DNA from: Motilimonas sp. E26
GTDB lineage: Bacteria > Pseudomonadota > Gammaproteobacteria > Enterobacterales > CBDFNC01
Direction of reading: 5' to 3'
Assembly (NCBI RefSeq): GCF_021278025.1
Contig: NZ_JAIBHJ010000018.1
Coordinates: 1-64,000 of the forward strand
DNA: 64,000 bases
Position numbers and translations under genes: made by a program. The number at the start of each line of letters is the position of its first letter. The stretch's first letter is position 1. The notes beneath the pieces are model-generated. The model was not told the origin of the DNA and did no database searches. It saw nothing but the letters and a program-made list of their open reading frames with translations. Positions 27,548-36,306 of this stretch are shown here, piece after piece.

Positions 27548-28594
27548 TTAATCGGGATAATTGCTCAAAAGCTTAAACTTAGTGGTTTCTGTAAGTAATT
27601 CGCAATGGGTGAAGGCTTTTTCAAATAAAGGCTCGTAACGTAAAAATTTATTCGCCACTAAAATCAGCCGGCCGCGGATCTTTAGGTGCTGTTTGGCATC
27701 AGCGATTATTTGCTCGACCGCGCCATAATTGGTGTTTAATCCAGCATGGAAAGGCGGATTGGATATTAAGGTGGTATATCTTTGTTTGACTTCGCTATAG
27801 ACATCACTCGGGAATACATGGGCGTTTAGGCCATTTTTTGCCAAGGTAAGCTTGGCCGATTCGACCGCTAGTGCACTTACATCGGTCATTTCAACTTTTA
27901 GCTCAGGGTTTTGTTTAAGCAAAAAGCTGCCAATAACCCCTGCACCACAGCCGATATCCAAGGCATTTCCTTTCAGAGGGGCGATATTTTCTAACAGTAA
28001 ACGCGTGCCGAGATCGAGCTCTTTAGCACTAAATACACCTGGTAGGCTAACTATGTCGAGGTGTTCGCCTTTCACTTCGCAAGGATAGGTTGTTAGCCAG
28101 TCGTCAAGCTGGAAAGGCTGACACTGTTGAGATATTTCCAGGGCAAGTAAGCTGCAACGGCGTGCACTGTCGAGCTTAATGGCTTTATTACCGTAGGGCT
28201 GTAATTGTTTATCTACTGATTTTATGCCGCCGCGATTATCGCCGACGAGATAGAGTATCCCACCTATTTTGATTTGTGGCACAACATTAGCGAGTAGGTA
28301 GTCAACTTCTGCTTTTGTTTTCGGTAAATATAATATTGCCGCATCAACTTCAAGTGGGCTTTCTGGTGCAAAGCTCGCACCAAAGCTTAATCCAATCTGA
28401 TCCGATTGTTGTAAAGCTTGATAAGCGGAATAGTAGGTTGTAAACACGTGAACTGAACGACAACTGTTAGCTAATTCAATTGCATAAGTGTCTTCAATGG
28501 CACCGGTAACGAGTACAGACTTATCATTAAATTGGCTGATATTTCTTTCTAACACTTGGCTAGCTGAGGTTGGGGATGAACTTATCGCGGTCAT
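27548..28594 (-). CDS. rsmC: 16S rRNA (guanine-1207-N2)-methyltransferase RsmC
   Basis: Methylates G1207 of 16S rRNA in the 30S subunit. It has the typical double methyltransferase-like architecture: a degenerate N-terminal half (about 1-170) and an active C-terminal half with the SAM motif ALDIGCGAGVIGSFLL near residue 210 and the N-methyltransferase catalytic motif NPPFH (TLISNPPFHAGLN). The length of 348 residues agrees with E. coli RsmC. It is a single-gene unit divergent from the GAF-GGDEF gene. Confidence 0.94.
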   Translation of the reverse strand: MTAISSSPTSASQVLERNISQFNDKSVLVTGAIEDTYAIELANSCRSVHVFTTYYSAYQALQQSDQIGLSFGASFAPESPLEVDAAILYLPKTKAEVDYLLANVVPQIKIGGILYLVGDNRGGIKSVDKQLQPYGNKAIKLDSARRCSLLALEISQQCQPFQLDDWLTTYPCEVKGEHLDIVSLPGVFSAKELDLGTRLLLENIAPLKGNALDIGCGAGVIGSFLLKQNPELKVEMTDVSALAVESAKLTLAKNGLNAHVFPSDVYSEVKQRYTTLISNPPFHAGLNTNYGAVEQIIADAKQHLKIRGRLILVANKFLRYEPLFEKAFTHCELLTETTKFKLLSNYPD

Positions 28595-28817
28595 ATTGAG
28601 GCTTATAGCAAAAAAAGTGTTGCTATTATACCCGATGAATGGCCCCCAAACAGCCTTTGGTGGCTATTTTAGTTGTAGTTAAGTTTGAGGTTTTTATTAA
28701 AAGCCATTAAAGAGCGTCATAAATATTACCTAATTAAGTTATAGCTAACGTTTTTTATTGATTGTATGTATTAGTTTGGCTTGCAACAGGTGAAGTCAAA
28801 ACCTTGGTTTAAAGGCC

Positions 28818-28826
28818 TGTTATAAT
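28818..28826 (+). promoter_or_regulatory. Extended -10 promoter candidate for the GAF-GGDEF gene
   Basis: TGTTATAAT combines the extended TGn element with a perfect TATAAT. No good -35 stands 16-18 bases upstream, which is allowed for extended -10 promoters. It lies about 70 bases before the start codon. Confidence 0.45.
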
Positions 28827-28898
28827 CAGGTGTAAGAAGTGCTCCTCTATCGCACTAATTGGTTGAGGTGCTGAACCAACAAAGCTGGCTTGGATGTT

Positions 28899-30596
28899 AT
28901 GGAAGAAAACAGTTTTTTTGCATTATTAAACCAGCAAGTGGCTGCAGCTGGCGATATGACGGGCGTATATCAGCAAGCCCTCGATGAGCTGCAATTGTAC
29001 AGTGATGCGGATAACTGCGCGATTATTTTAGTGCATCAAGGCTTTCAAGTATTAGCGAAAAAGAACGGCTGCGATGATGTGGTTTTTTACGATGGCGACT
29101 CAACGTTACGTCAACACACTGACTTACCTGAATCTTTCATTAAGTCAGTTGCTTATTCTAAAAAGTTTGAATATCAAATTAATTTTCAAGCGGAAGATGA
29201 TATTTGGCAAACACAATCTTTAGATATCCATGAAAGCGTACAGGTCGCGGCACCTATTTTTCATGACGATATGGTATTTGCGATTTTATTTTTAGAAACC
29301 AATCATGATGTTGATGCGCTGGAGCTTGATGAACAGAATATTATCAAACTGTTCGCTCAAACCATCGGTGCAGAGTTTGAAAAGCGTTACCTCTCCGAGC
29401 AGGCCCAGCTTGCGCAAGCTGAGAATGTAACAACGGCTAAGGCGCTTGGCGAGAAAGTTGCACAATCTGAGATGTTTTTGTCGTTACTCACACAATTACA
29501 CCGAGTGAGTATTGAGCTATCTCAAAGCTCCACACTGAATGACCTTTACTACAATTCAGTACGCTTAGCACAGCAGCACCTGCAAATTGACCGCATGGCG
29601 ATTTTTTTGATCGATCATGAGTCAAATAAAATGTTTGGTACCTATGGCACCGATGAAAATGGCAAAGTGGTGAATGAGTCATATTTTAGTAGCCCGATTC
29701 CAGAACACCCCGTGGTACAAGAAACCCTGCGACGTAAAGACTACGTTATTGTAATAGAAGATACCGCGTTGCAGCACAATAAAAAAGATGTTGGGCGGGG
29801 ATGGAACGCTATGGTCGCTTTATGGGACGGCGATCAAGCATTGGGTTGGATTGCTGTCGATAATTTGATTAACCAAAAGCCACTGGAATTACATCATAAA
29901 GAAGTACTTAAGCTGTATGCAGCAAACCTATCTCAGCTGATTTTTAGAAAACGTCAAGACGAGAAGTTAGTTCAGTTTAACAAAGAGTTAGAACAAAGGG
30001 TGTTAGAGCGTACCGCGGAGTTAGCATCGGCAAACTATGCTTTAGAGAGTGCAAACCGTGCATTAGAGTCTGCCAACATACAGCTTGAGCGCCTTTCTAT
30101 GATGGATGGATTGACTGGCGTAAGTAATCGGCGCTTTTTTGATATTTCCCTGCAAGCCGAGTGGGACCGCGCACAGCGACATGGCTATCGTTTGACTCTA
30201 CTGATGATCGATGTCGATAAATTTAAAGAATATAACGATTGTTATGGCCATATTGAGGGCGATAAAACATTGCAACGTGTTGCGCAAAGTTTGCTTATTC
30301 ATGCTCGTCGTGCTGGCGAAGTGGTTGCTCGCTATGGCGGTGAAGAGTTTGCTATTTTGCTTCCGAATATGGCAGAGGCAGCTGTACATGCAGTGGCGGA
30401 TAATATTTTAGAGGGAGTTAAAAAGCTGGGTATTATTCATAAAGCAAGCAACGTTGGTGGTGTTGTAAGTGTCAGCGTAGGTGTGGCCAGTATTATTCCT
30501 AACAAGGAGTTGTTATCAACTGAGTTGGTTGAACAAGCAGACAAAGCATTGTATCGGGCAAAAGCACTGGGGCGTGATCAATGTGTATTCACTTAG
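28899..30596 (+). CDS. Diguanylate cyclase with two GAF domains
   Basis: Soluble sensor that makes the second messenger cyclic di-GMP. N-terminal GAF-like domain (about 5-160), second GAF (about 185-345), a coiled coil with repeated ALESANRALESAN units (about 355-395), and a C-terminal GGDEF domain (about 400-565) with an intact active site RYGGEEF. The product-inhibition site normally reads RxxD five residues before the active site; here it reads RAGE, so feedback inhibition may be weak. ATG at 28899 is preferred over a TTG three codons earlier. No membrane segment. A STAS gene follows convergently. Confidence 0.92.
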   Translation: MEENSFFALLNQQVAAAGDMTGVYQQALDELQLYSDADNCAIILVHQGFQVLAKKNGCDDVVFYDGDSTLRQHTDLPESFIKSVAYSKKFEYQINFQAEDDIWQTQSLDIHESVQVAAPIFHDDMVFAILFLETNHDVDALELDEQNIIKLFAQTIGAEFEKRYLSEQAQLAQAENVTTAKALGEKVAQSEMFLSLLTQLHRVSIELSQSSTLNDLYYNSVRLAQQHLQIDRMAIFLIDHESNKMFGTYGTDENGKVVNESYFSSPIPEHPVVQETLRRKDYVIVIEDTALQHNKKDVGRGWNAMVALWDGDQALGWIAVDNLINQKPLELHHKEVLKLYAANLSQLIFRKRQDEKLVQFNKELEQRVLERTAELASANYALESANRALESANIQLERLSMMDGLTGVSNRRFFDISLQAEWDRAQRHGYRLTLLMIDVDKFKEYNDCYGHIEGDKTLQRVAQSLLIHARRAGEVVARYGGEEFAILLPNMAEAAVHAVADNILEGVKKLGIIHKASNVGGVVSVSVGVASIIPNKELLSTELVEQADKALYRAKALGRDQCVFT

Positions 30597-30630
30597 GAAT
30601 AATAGCTTGCGGCTTGCTCTTTGCTAACGA

Positions 30631-30939
30631 CTAATTTTCTATTTTAATCAGTTTATCGAAATGAGCAATTTTTAGAATTTTTAGCACAGTATTAGAAGGG
30701 TGACTGATTTTTACTGTGCCATTCTCAGATTTTTCGGTGTGCTCCTTTAACAGCAGCATCATCCCCAATGCCGAGCTATCCATGTACTGGGCTTCACTAA
30801 GATTGATGTTATAAACCAAATCAGGCTGCTGGTCTTGATAGCAGGCCCTAAACTCACGATGTAAAGAATAATCAAATCGGCCATGGATGATAATTTCTAA
30901 TTCCGAATCGTTATTTATTAAGCGTTTAGTAATTGACAT
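30631..30939 (-). CDS. STAS domain protein (anti-sigma factor antagonist type)
   Basis: A 102-residue single STAS domain like SpoIIAA/RsbV. The phosphorylatable serine region YMDSSALGMMLLL (Ser55/Ser56) is intact, so it should be controlled by a serine kinase and phosphatase. No partner kinase (RsbW/HPK type) or PP2C phosphatase is adjacent. GGATAAG precedes the ATG at 30939; a GTG four codons upstream is less likely. The convergent neighbour is a diguanylate cyclase, and in several marine bacteria STAS switches and cyclic di-GMP genes go together, but a link here is an inference. Confidence 0.88.
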   Translation of the reverse strand: MSITKRLINNDSELEIIIHGRFDYSLHREFRACYQDQQPDLVYNINLSEAQYMDSSALGMMLLLKEHTEKSENGTVKISHPSNTVLKILKIAHFDKLIKIEN

Positions 30940-31035
30940 AATCTTATCCACTTAAGTGTGATTTGACACTAAGCTGCAAGCAGCGAATAGTTTTTAGCGA
31001 TTTCAAAGCTCTATAGGAATATAGCAGCAATCTGC

Positions 31036-31968
31036 TTATTCGTTTATTTTAGCTTCGATATATTTGACTATCTTTTCACATAATTTATGTGTTGTTAATA
31101 AGCTATCTAAATAATCATGCTCTGGCTGGCTTTTTTTGATCTGAGATAGCCAGGCATCTAATAAATTGTCGAATCCACGTTTGTAGAGTGTGCTTTGCCA
31201 ATCTGAGAACAACATGGGGGTCATGGTGTTGTCGCTACAGTGTTGGCCTTGTCGTAAATTATCAATTTGCCAGTTTTGGTTGTCTGTAAATGCTTCAATT
31301 CGTTCAAATGTTTGCCCGCTGATACGGTTCATGCTGCCTTCTAATAAAGTATTTTCGGTGGCAATGCGTAAAAACACGGCAGCCAGTTGTTGTTCTTTCA
31401 TGACAAAGCTAATTTGTGGCTCTATGGGAGTGGCTGGACGGCCAAAATAGAGCAGGCTGTCAACAACATGAATAAAGTCATCATAAATAAACTGGCGAAT
31501 GTTGCCGGGTAGGTTGTGACGATTTTTTTGCCAACGCAATTGATTGAGAGGGTGGCCTTTTAGGGGCTGCAACAAGGGGGCAAAACGACGGTTAAAGCCG
31601 GTGCACAAAGGCGTGTTATTTGTCTTTGCTAAATCGATTAACTGGCAAACTTGTTCTATATTATCGCTAATAGGCTTGTCGACTAAGGTGGCGATGCCTG
31701 CTTTTATGCTAGCAGAGGCTATCGCAAAATGGCTGTCGGTAGAGCTGTGGATCATTATTGCATCAGGGGCTGCATTAATCGCATCTTTTATATCTGTATA
31801 GGTCTCTTTGACGCGGTACTGTTGCGCTAGCTGCGATAAGGTCTCTTTATTCCGGGTGCAAAAAATAGGCTCAATTTCGGGGTGCTGACAAACTATGGGG
31901 AGCCAAGCCTTTTGCGCTATATCTCCTAATCCCACTAATGCGATTCTGACTTTTTCTGTCATGACCAT
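31036..31968 (-). CDS. Gfo/Idh/MocA family oxidoreductase (YceM/MviM-like)
   Basis: NAD(P)-dependent dehydrogenase-like protein. The N-terminal Rossmann motif is ALVGLGDIAQKAWLP and the family lysine stands in VDKPISDN (residues about 95-102), followed by GFNRRFAPLL. This pattern and the length of about 310 residues resemble E. coli YceM (MviM), whose substrate is unknown. GAGGAA precedes the ATG at 31968; earlier in-frame ATGs at 31986 and 31983 lack a site. It is divergent from the heme-type ABC permease gene, with a gap of 100 bases. The substrate cannot be told. Confidence 0.85.
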   Translation of the reverse strand: MVMTEKVRIALVGLGDIAQKAWLPIVCQHPEIEPIFCTRNKETLSQLAQQYRVKETYTDIKDAINAAPDAIMIHSSTDSHFAIASASIKAGIATLVDKPISDNIEQVCQLIDLAKTNNTPLCTGFNRRFAPLLQPLKGHPLNQLRWQKNRHNLPGNIRQFIYDDFIHVVDSLLYFGRPATPIEPQISFVMKEQQLAAVFLRIATENTLLEGSMNRISGQTFERIEAFTDNQNWQIDNLRQGQHCSDNTMTPMLFSDWQSTLYKRGFDNLLDAWLSQIKKSQPEHDYLDSLLTTHKLCEKIVKYIEAKINE

Positions 31969-32068
31969 GGCTTCCTCAATCATCAAATGTGGTCGTAACT
32001 GAGCGGTTTTTTCCCAGCTAAGTGTTTGCTAGTGTTATCATAGCGCCACCTTATGAGTCTGTGCCAGA

Positions 32069-33121
32069 GTGATAGTGAAAATAAGTCGAGCTCCCGTTGT
32101 ATTTATTATATTAAGTGTAAGCTTATTGGCTATCATGCTGTTTTCTCTCATGATCGGCCCGCTTTCTTTCAGTCCTTGGCAAAGCTTGCAAACCTTAGGG
32201 GCGCTGTTAGTGCCACAGGCATTTCCTGAAATAACCGCCACACATATCATGGTGATGCAAAACTTACGTTTACCTCGTACCTTGTTGTGCCTGTTGGTGG
32301 GAGCTAATTTGGCGTTATGTGGCGCTATGATGCAAGGGTTGTTTCGTAATGCGCTTGCAGATCCTGCCATCATTGGCGTTTCAAGTGGTGCGGCATTGGG
32401 GGCGGCGGGAGCTATCTTTCTCAGCAGTTTAGTGATTCCTTTTACCTCGACGCTCAGTACTGAACTGCTAGTGGCTTTGTTTGCTTTTTTAGGGGGCTTG
32501 ATTGTTACTTTTTTAGTGCTCCGCATTGCATCGACTCGTCATGGTACGTCGGTTAGCGTGATGTTATTGGCAGGGATTGCTGTTACAGCACTCGCGGGAG
32601 CTGGGATTGCGATTTTGTCTTATTTTGCTGATGACACTGTATTGCGCAATATCGTCGCATGGCAATTAGGCAGTTTGGTTGGAGCTAACTGGGTCATGGT
32701 TAGCCTTTGCTCCCTGGTTAGCATGGCATTATTTGCTTTTATTATGCCCGTTGCCAAGCCTTTAAATGCATTATTACTTGGCGAGTCAGAAGCGCGTCAC
32801 TTGGGCGTTGATGTGCAAAGGTTAAAATATACATTAGTGGTGTTGACAGCTTTAGCGGTTGGAGTCAGCGTAGCTTGCGTGGGTTTAATTGGTTTTGTTG
32901 GGTTGGTGGTACCGCACTTAATTCGTTTACTCGTTGGACCTGACCATCGCTATTTGCTACCACTTTCTGGTTTACTTGGTGCGTGCTTTTTATTACTGGC
33001 TGATTTGTTGGCTCGTACCTTATTTATGCCGATAGAGCTACCTGTTGGCGTGGTAATGGGGTGCATTGGGGCGCCATTTTTTATCTTTTTGTTAATGCAA
33101 CAAAAACAGTACATGGTTTGA
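32069..33121 (+). CDS. hmuU: FecCD-family ABC permease, HmuU-like (heme)
   Basis: Inner-membrane subunit of a type II importer, with about ten hydrophobic helices. The motif GAMMQGLFRNALADPAIIGV is characteristic of the family (heme, siderophore, B12), and the C-terminal half has GLVVPHLIRLLVGPDHR with the coupling-helix Gly. The start is GTG; another GTG lies two codons later. The ATPase gene follows after one base and is clearly HmuV-like, which favours heme. No periplasmic binding protein gene (hmuT) is adjacent. No Fur box was recognised upstream. Confidence 0.85.
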   Translation: MIVKISRAPVVFIILSVSLLAIMLFSLMIGPLSFSPWQSLQTLGALLVPQAFPEITATHIMVMQNLRLPRTLLCLLVGANLALCGAMMQGLFRNALADPAIIGVSSGAALGAAGAIFLSSLVIPFTSTLSTELLVALFAFLGGLIVTFLVLRIASTRHGTSVSVMLLAGIAVTALAGAGIAILSYFADDTVLRNIVAWQLGSLVGANWVMVSLCSLVSMALFAFIMPVAKPLNALLLGESEARHLGVDVQRLKYTLVVLTALAVGVSVACVGLIGFVGLVVPHLIRLLVGPDHRYLLPLSGLLGACFLLLADLLARTLFMPIELPVGVVMGCIGAPFFIFLLMQQKQYMV

Positions 33122-33122
33122 T

Positions 33123-33890
33123 ATGCTGCAAGCTGTAAATATTAATTTAACCCGTGATGATAAGGCCGTGTTAACTGAGGTTAATATTGCGCTTAATTGT
33201 AATGAAGTAGTGGCTTTAGTTGGGCCTAATGGGGCTGGCAAGTCGAGCTTATTTAATGTCATCAGCGGTGAGCTTTTTAGTACAGGGCAAGTCTTGATAG
33301 AGCAGAAGCTGAGAGCTACATGGCCGCCACGTGAGTTGGCTGAGCGGCTGGCTATTTTGCCACAAAGCTCGCAGCTGAATTTTCCATTCTCCGCATTTGA
33401 AGTTGTTAACATCGGGCGAATGAACAAAACGACTGGCCACCTCGAAAATGAACAGGTGATTCGGCAAGTAATGAGCTGGACTGATATTCAAGATAAAGCG
33501 CAGAATATTTACACTCATCTATCTGGCGGTGAAAAGCAACGAGTGCAACTTGCCCGAACCTTTGCTCAGATATGGGAAAAGCCTAGCCTAGGTGGACGTT
33601 ATTTATTATTGGATGAACCAACAGCAGCACTCGACTTGTATCATCAACACCAATTATTAAGCCTGCTCAAAGAATTAGCTTTACTGCAAATTGGCTCGTT
33701 AGTTGTACTTCATGATTTAAATCTTGCGGCGAGATACGCGGATCGCATTGTTGTGCTTGATCATGGCAAGGTGGTTGCGCAAGGCACGAGTGGTGAGGTT
33801 TTTACTCAGTCATTGCTAAAAAATGTGTTTTCATTAGAGGGGGAAGTTATTACTCACCCGAAATCAGGCTATCCGGTCATTTTATGTTAG
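33123..33890 (+). CDS. hmuV: Heme ABC transporter ATPase HmuV
   Basis: ATP-binding subunit, 255 residues. Walker A GPNGAGKSS near residue 38, Q-loop region LPQSSQLNFPFSAFEVV, ABC signature LSGGEKQRVQLA, Walker B YLLLDEPTAALDLYHQ and H-loop VLHDLNLAARYAD. The combination LNFPF in the Q region and ALDLYHQ after Walker B is the pattern of HmuV/ChuV heme importers rather than BtuD or FepC. It is one base from the permease stop, so the two are co-translated. Partners beyond hmuU are missing here. Confidence 0.87.
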   Translation: MLQAVNINLTRDDKAVLTEVNIALNCNEVVALVGPNGAGKSSLFNVISGELFSTGQVLIEQKLRATWPPRELAERLAILPQSSQLNFPFSAFEVVNIGRMNKTTGHLENEQVIRQVMSWTDIQDKAQNIYTHLSGGEKQRVQLARTFAQIWEKPSLGGRYLLLDEPTAALDLYHQHQLLSLLKELALLQIGSLVVLHDLNLAARYADRIVVLDHGKVVAQGTSGEVFTQSLLKNVFSLEGEVITHPKSGYPVILC

Positions 33891-33916
33891 CAAGTACCGA
33901 AAAAGGGAGACAAACA

Positions 33917-34567
33917 ATGCTTTCTGAGCAACAAGTGGATCATTATGGCCAGCTACTTTGGCATGATCTTGTGCTTTACTCTCCACTAAAGGCTGCCAGT
34001 TGCATCATAGTGATGGGCTCTATCGATATTAGAACGGCGCAGCGTGCAAGTGAATTAATCCTGCAGGGGCTTGCACCTTATGTGGTATTTTCTGGTAATT
34101 GTGGCCGTAATACAGAGGGACTTTTTAAAAAAACAGAGGCCGAAGTGTTTGCTGACGTTGCCCGTCAAGCTGGTGTGCCTGCAAGCCATGTTCTATTGGA
34201 GCCTAAAGCAACCAATACCGGTGAAAATGTTAAATTTTCAATGGCATTGCTGGCAGAACGAGGTATTCAGGTGGATAGTGTTATTTTGGTACATAAAGAC
34301 TTTGCAACAAAGCGTGCTTTCGCTACGTTTAAACAACACTTTCCTGATATTGAGGTGATGGTCGCTGGGCCGCAGCTGACTTATTCCTCTTACCCCAATG
34401 ATGTGATAGATAAAACTTTACTTATTCATACCTTGGTTGGCGATATGCAGCGTATGAAGCTATACCCTATGCTGGATTACCAAGTCGAAATGCCTATTGA
34501 TAGTGAAGCTTGGCAAGCTTATCAAGCATTAGTGTTGGCTGGGTTTACAGAACAAATTATCCCTTAA
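33917..34567 (+). CDS. YdcF-like DUF218 protein
   Basis: A 216-residue soluble protein of the DUF218/ElyC-YdcF fold: a beta strand CIIVMGSIDI, then RAQRASELILQGLAP, an NTGENVKFS motif near residue 112 (conserved T-x-E-N of the family) and VHKDFATKRAFATF. E. coli YdcF binds S-adenosylmethionine and has no settled function. GGGAG eight bases before the ATG at 33917 fixes the start; a frame opening at 33884 would overlap hmuV. It is probably part of the hmuUV transcript, with gaps of 26 bases before and 34 bases after. Confidence 0.8.
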   Translation: MLSEQQVDHYGQLLWHDLVLYSPLKAASCIIVMGSIDIRTAQRASELILQGLAPYVVFSGNCGRNTEGLFKKTEAEVFADVARQAGVPASHVLLEPKATNTGENVKFSMALLAERGIQVDSVILVHKDFATKRAFATFKQHFPDIEVMVAGPQLTYSSYPNDVIDKTLLIHTLVGDMQRMKLYPMLDYQVEMPIDSEAWQAYQALVLAGFTEQIIP

Positions 34568-34601
34568 ACTTTTTTGTCTCGTATCTCGAGAAGGAGTGTA
34601 A

Positions 34602-35543
34602 ATGAAGACTAAATCTGTCGGTATTGTTGGCGCTGGTAACGTTGGTGTTGCAGGTGCATATGCGATTTACTTACAACAGCTTTGCAGTGAAATTATTTTA
34701 GTTGATCTTGATAAGGCGCGAGCGGAAGGTGAAGCATTAGATCTTATGCATGGCCAAGGGATCACTGGACGAGTGAAGGTGAAGGCAGGGGATTACGCAG
34801 ATCTAGTTGATTGTGATGTGATCATAGTGACAGCTGGCGCCGCGCAAAAACCGGGCGAGACGCGATTAGATTTACTCAATAAAAATGCCGCTATCTTTAA
34901 GTCGATTACCGCTGAATTAGACCATTATGCGCCAAATGCTATTGTGGTCATCGCCTCTAATCCGGTTGATATTCTAACCTACATTTTCCAAGAGCTATCT
35001 AGCCGCCCCAATAGCAAAGTGATCGGAACAGGCACTGTATTAGATACAAGCCGCCTTAAGTCGTTGCTTAGTGAACATTATGATGTCGATCCGGCTTCTA
35101 TTCACGGTTACATTCTGGGAGAACATGGTGACTCTGAGTTTGCGGCTTGGAGTACGATCACTATTGGTGGCGTCCCCGTCGTTGGTAATGAAGTATTAGG
35201 CATTCCTTATAGTCAGCAAAATATTGACCAATTGTACGAACAAGTAAAAAGTGCTGCATATAAGATTATTGCCGCTAAGGGCTACACCAATTGGGCGATA
35301 GGGGTTGTACTTGCTAAGCTAGTGTCAGTGCTCATGTCTGATCGTGCTTCTGTGCAACCTATTAGTGTGCGTTTAACCGGAGAATACGGCATTAAAGATG
35401 TTTGTATCAGTGTTCCTGCTAAAATTGGCATTAAAGGTGTTGAGCAGATTGTTGAGCTCAACCTGTCTAAAGATGAACTGAAAAAATTACGTATTTCAGC
35501 TGATGTGCTGAGGGATAATTTGGCCGGGATTGACTTAGCGTAA
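34602..35543 (+). CDS. ldh: L-lactate dehydrogenase
   Basis: NAD-dependent LDH of the LDH/MDH superfamily, 313 residues. The N-terminal GAGNVGVAGA binds NAD. In the substrate loop QKPGETRLDLLNKN, Gln82 is the LDH-specific residue where malate dehydrogenase has Arg, and Arg88 is catalytic. Asp148/Arg151 and the proton-relay His175 (GEHGDSE) are intact. It resembles Bacillus-type LDH. AAGGAGTG stands upstream of the ATG. It would reduce pyruvate to lactate under low oxygen. It is the last gene of the hmuUV-DUF218-ldh row and is followed by a long hairpin. Confidence 0.9.
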   Translation: MKTKSVGIVGAGNVGVAGAYAIYLQQLCSEIILVDLDKARAEGEALDLMHGQGITGRVKVKAGDYADLVDCDVIIVTAGAAQKPGETRLDLLNKNAAIFKSITAELDHYAPNAIVVIASNPVDILTYIFQELSSRPNSKVIGTGTVLDTSRLKSLLSEHYDVDPASIHGYILGEHGDSEFAAWSTITIGGVPVVGNEVLGIPYSQQNIDQLYEQVKSAAYKIIAAKGYTNWAIGVVLAKLVSVLMSDRASVQPISVRLTGEYGIKDVCISVPAKIGIKGVEQIVELNLSKDELKKLRISADVLRDNLAGIDLA

Positions 35544-35552
35544 CGCTACAGT

Positions 35553-35591
35553 GCTAAAGCCTCTTCTTTTTGAGCAAAGGGAGGTTTTAGC
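35553..35591. terminator. Terminator after ldh
   Basis: The 11-bp stem GCTAAAGCCTC / GAGGTTTTAGC (one G-T pair) with a 17-base T-rich loop lies ten bases after ldh and eight bases before the end of the convergent minus-strand gene. The T tract is poor on both sides. Confidence 0.6.
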
Positions 35592-35598
35592 CTGTTAT

Positions 35599-36234
35599 TT
35601 ATGCGATGCGCTTTTTTACCACTGCATTGGATTTCTGACTGCGTTCAACATCAACAAACTCAGTTCTTCCTGTTTCTGCATTGTACCAAAGCACACGGGT
35701 GCCAAACCCTTGGCCATCTGCTTTTCTCAGCATTTCTAAAAACATTTCGGTCGAACTGGCTAAATACACATCTTCTAGCATTTGCATAAATGAAAAGATG
35801 GCTTCTCGGAAGTAGAGTGGGGTACAGTTTACTGGAAACATTAACCTAAGGTTCATCTCGTCATCTTTTCCGAGCATCCTGTAATTTAGGCAGCAATGCA
35901 TCGAAAATATGGTGGATTTTATCGAACCATCTTTATTTCTTAATTGGAAGGGCTCCTGAGCTTGGATCATTTTCTGATACAACTCAGTTTCGATCAGTTG
36001 TTTTAACGGAGCCACAAAACTTTCACGCGCTGGATCTAGCTGCGTTTCGTAAAATGGTTTGACTAATTCCATTGTCACACCACAAGGAAGCAACCAATCA
36101 AATCGGGCCAATGCGCCAGTCGGCCTGAATTGGCTCACAGAAGCTTGGCAACTGATTTGCTTAAATAGGTTACATAATGGCTGGTAAACAGAATTATCTA
36201 AATGTGGGAGCACTTTAAATTCTAGGCTAAACAT
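35599..36234 (-). CDS. Unknown protein linked to the CheA-like signalling cluster (211 aa)
   Basis: I do not recognise a family. The protein is soluble, with no signal peptide or membrane helix. It has an N-terminal mixed region with several Cys (CQASVSQF, MHCCLNYRML) and a predicted alpha/beta middle, then a helical stretch AIFSFMQMLEDVYLASSTEM and a Lys/Arg-rich tail. GAGG five bases before the ATG at 36234 fixes the start, so the longer frame from 36255 is rejected. It is the last gene after the kinase, CheY-like and CheX genes on the same strand, 72 bases after CheX, so it may be an output or accessory protein of that pathway. Confidence 0.6.
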   Translation of the reverse strand: MFSLEFKVLPHLDNSVYQPLCNLFKQISCQASVSQFRPTGALARFDWLLPCGVTMELVKPFYETQLDPARESFVAPLKQLIETELYQKMIQAQEPFQLRNKDGSIKSTIFSMHCCLNYRMLGKDDEMNLRLMFPVNCTPLYFREAIFSFMQMLEDVYLASSTEMFLEMLRKADGQGFGTRVLWYNAETGRTEFVDVERSQKSNAVVKKRIA

Positions 36235-36306
36235 TCCTGCCTCACTGTATGACATATTTTACAGCAGAAAAAGCACAGCCAATATTAAGGCTGTGCAGAT
36301 AAAAGA

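Noticed and set aside
31987..32068. Second cobalamin riboswitch or Fur box before hmuU
   Set aside because: None of the conserved riboswitch elements and no 7-1-7 Fur palindrome is present in the short gap.
32069..33890. BtuCD (cobalamin) as the first call for the ABC importer
   Set aside because: The ATPase has the LNFPF and ALDLYHQ patterns of HmuV, which BtuD lacks; kept only as an alternative substrate.
34602..35543. Malate dehydrogenase as the identity of the LDH/MDH gene
   Set aside because: The substrate-specificity position is Gln82 within QKPGE, as in lactate dehydrogenases, where malate dehydrogenases have Arg.
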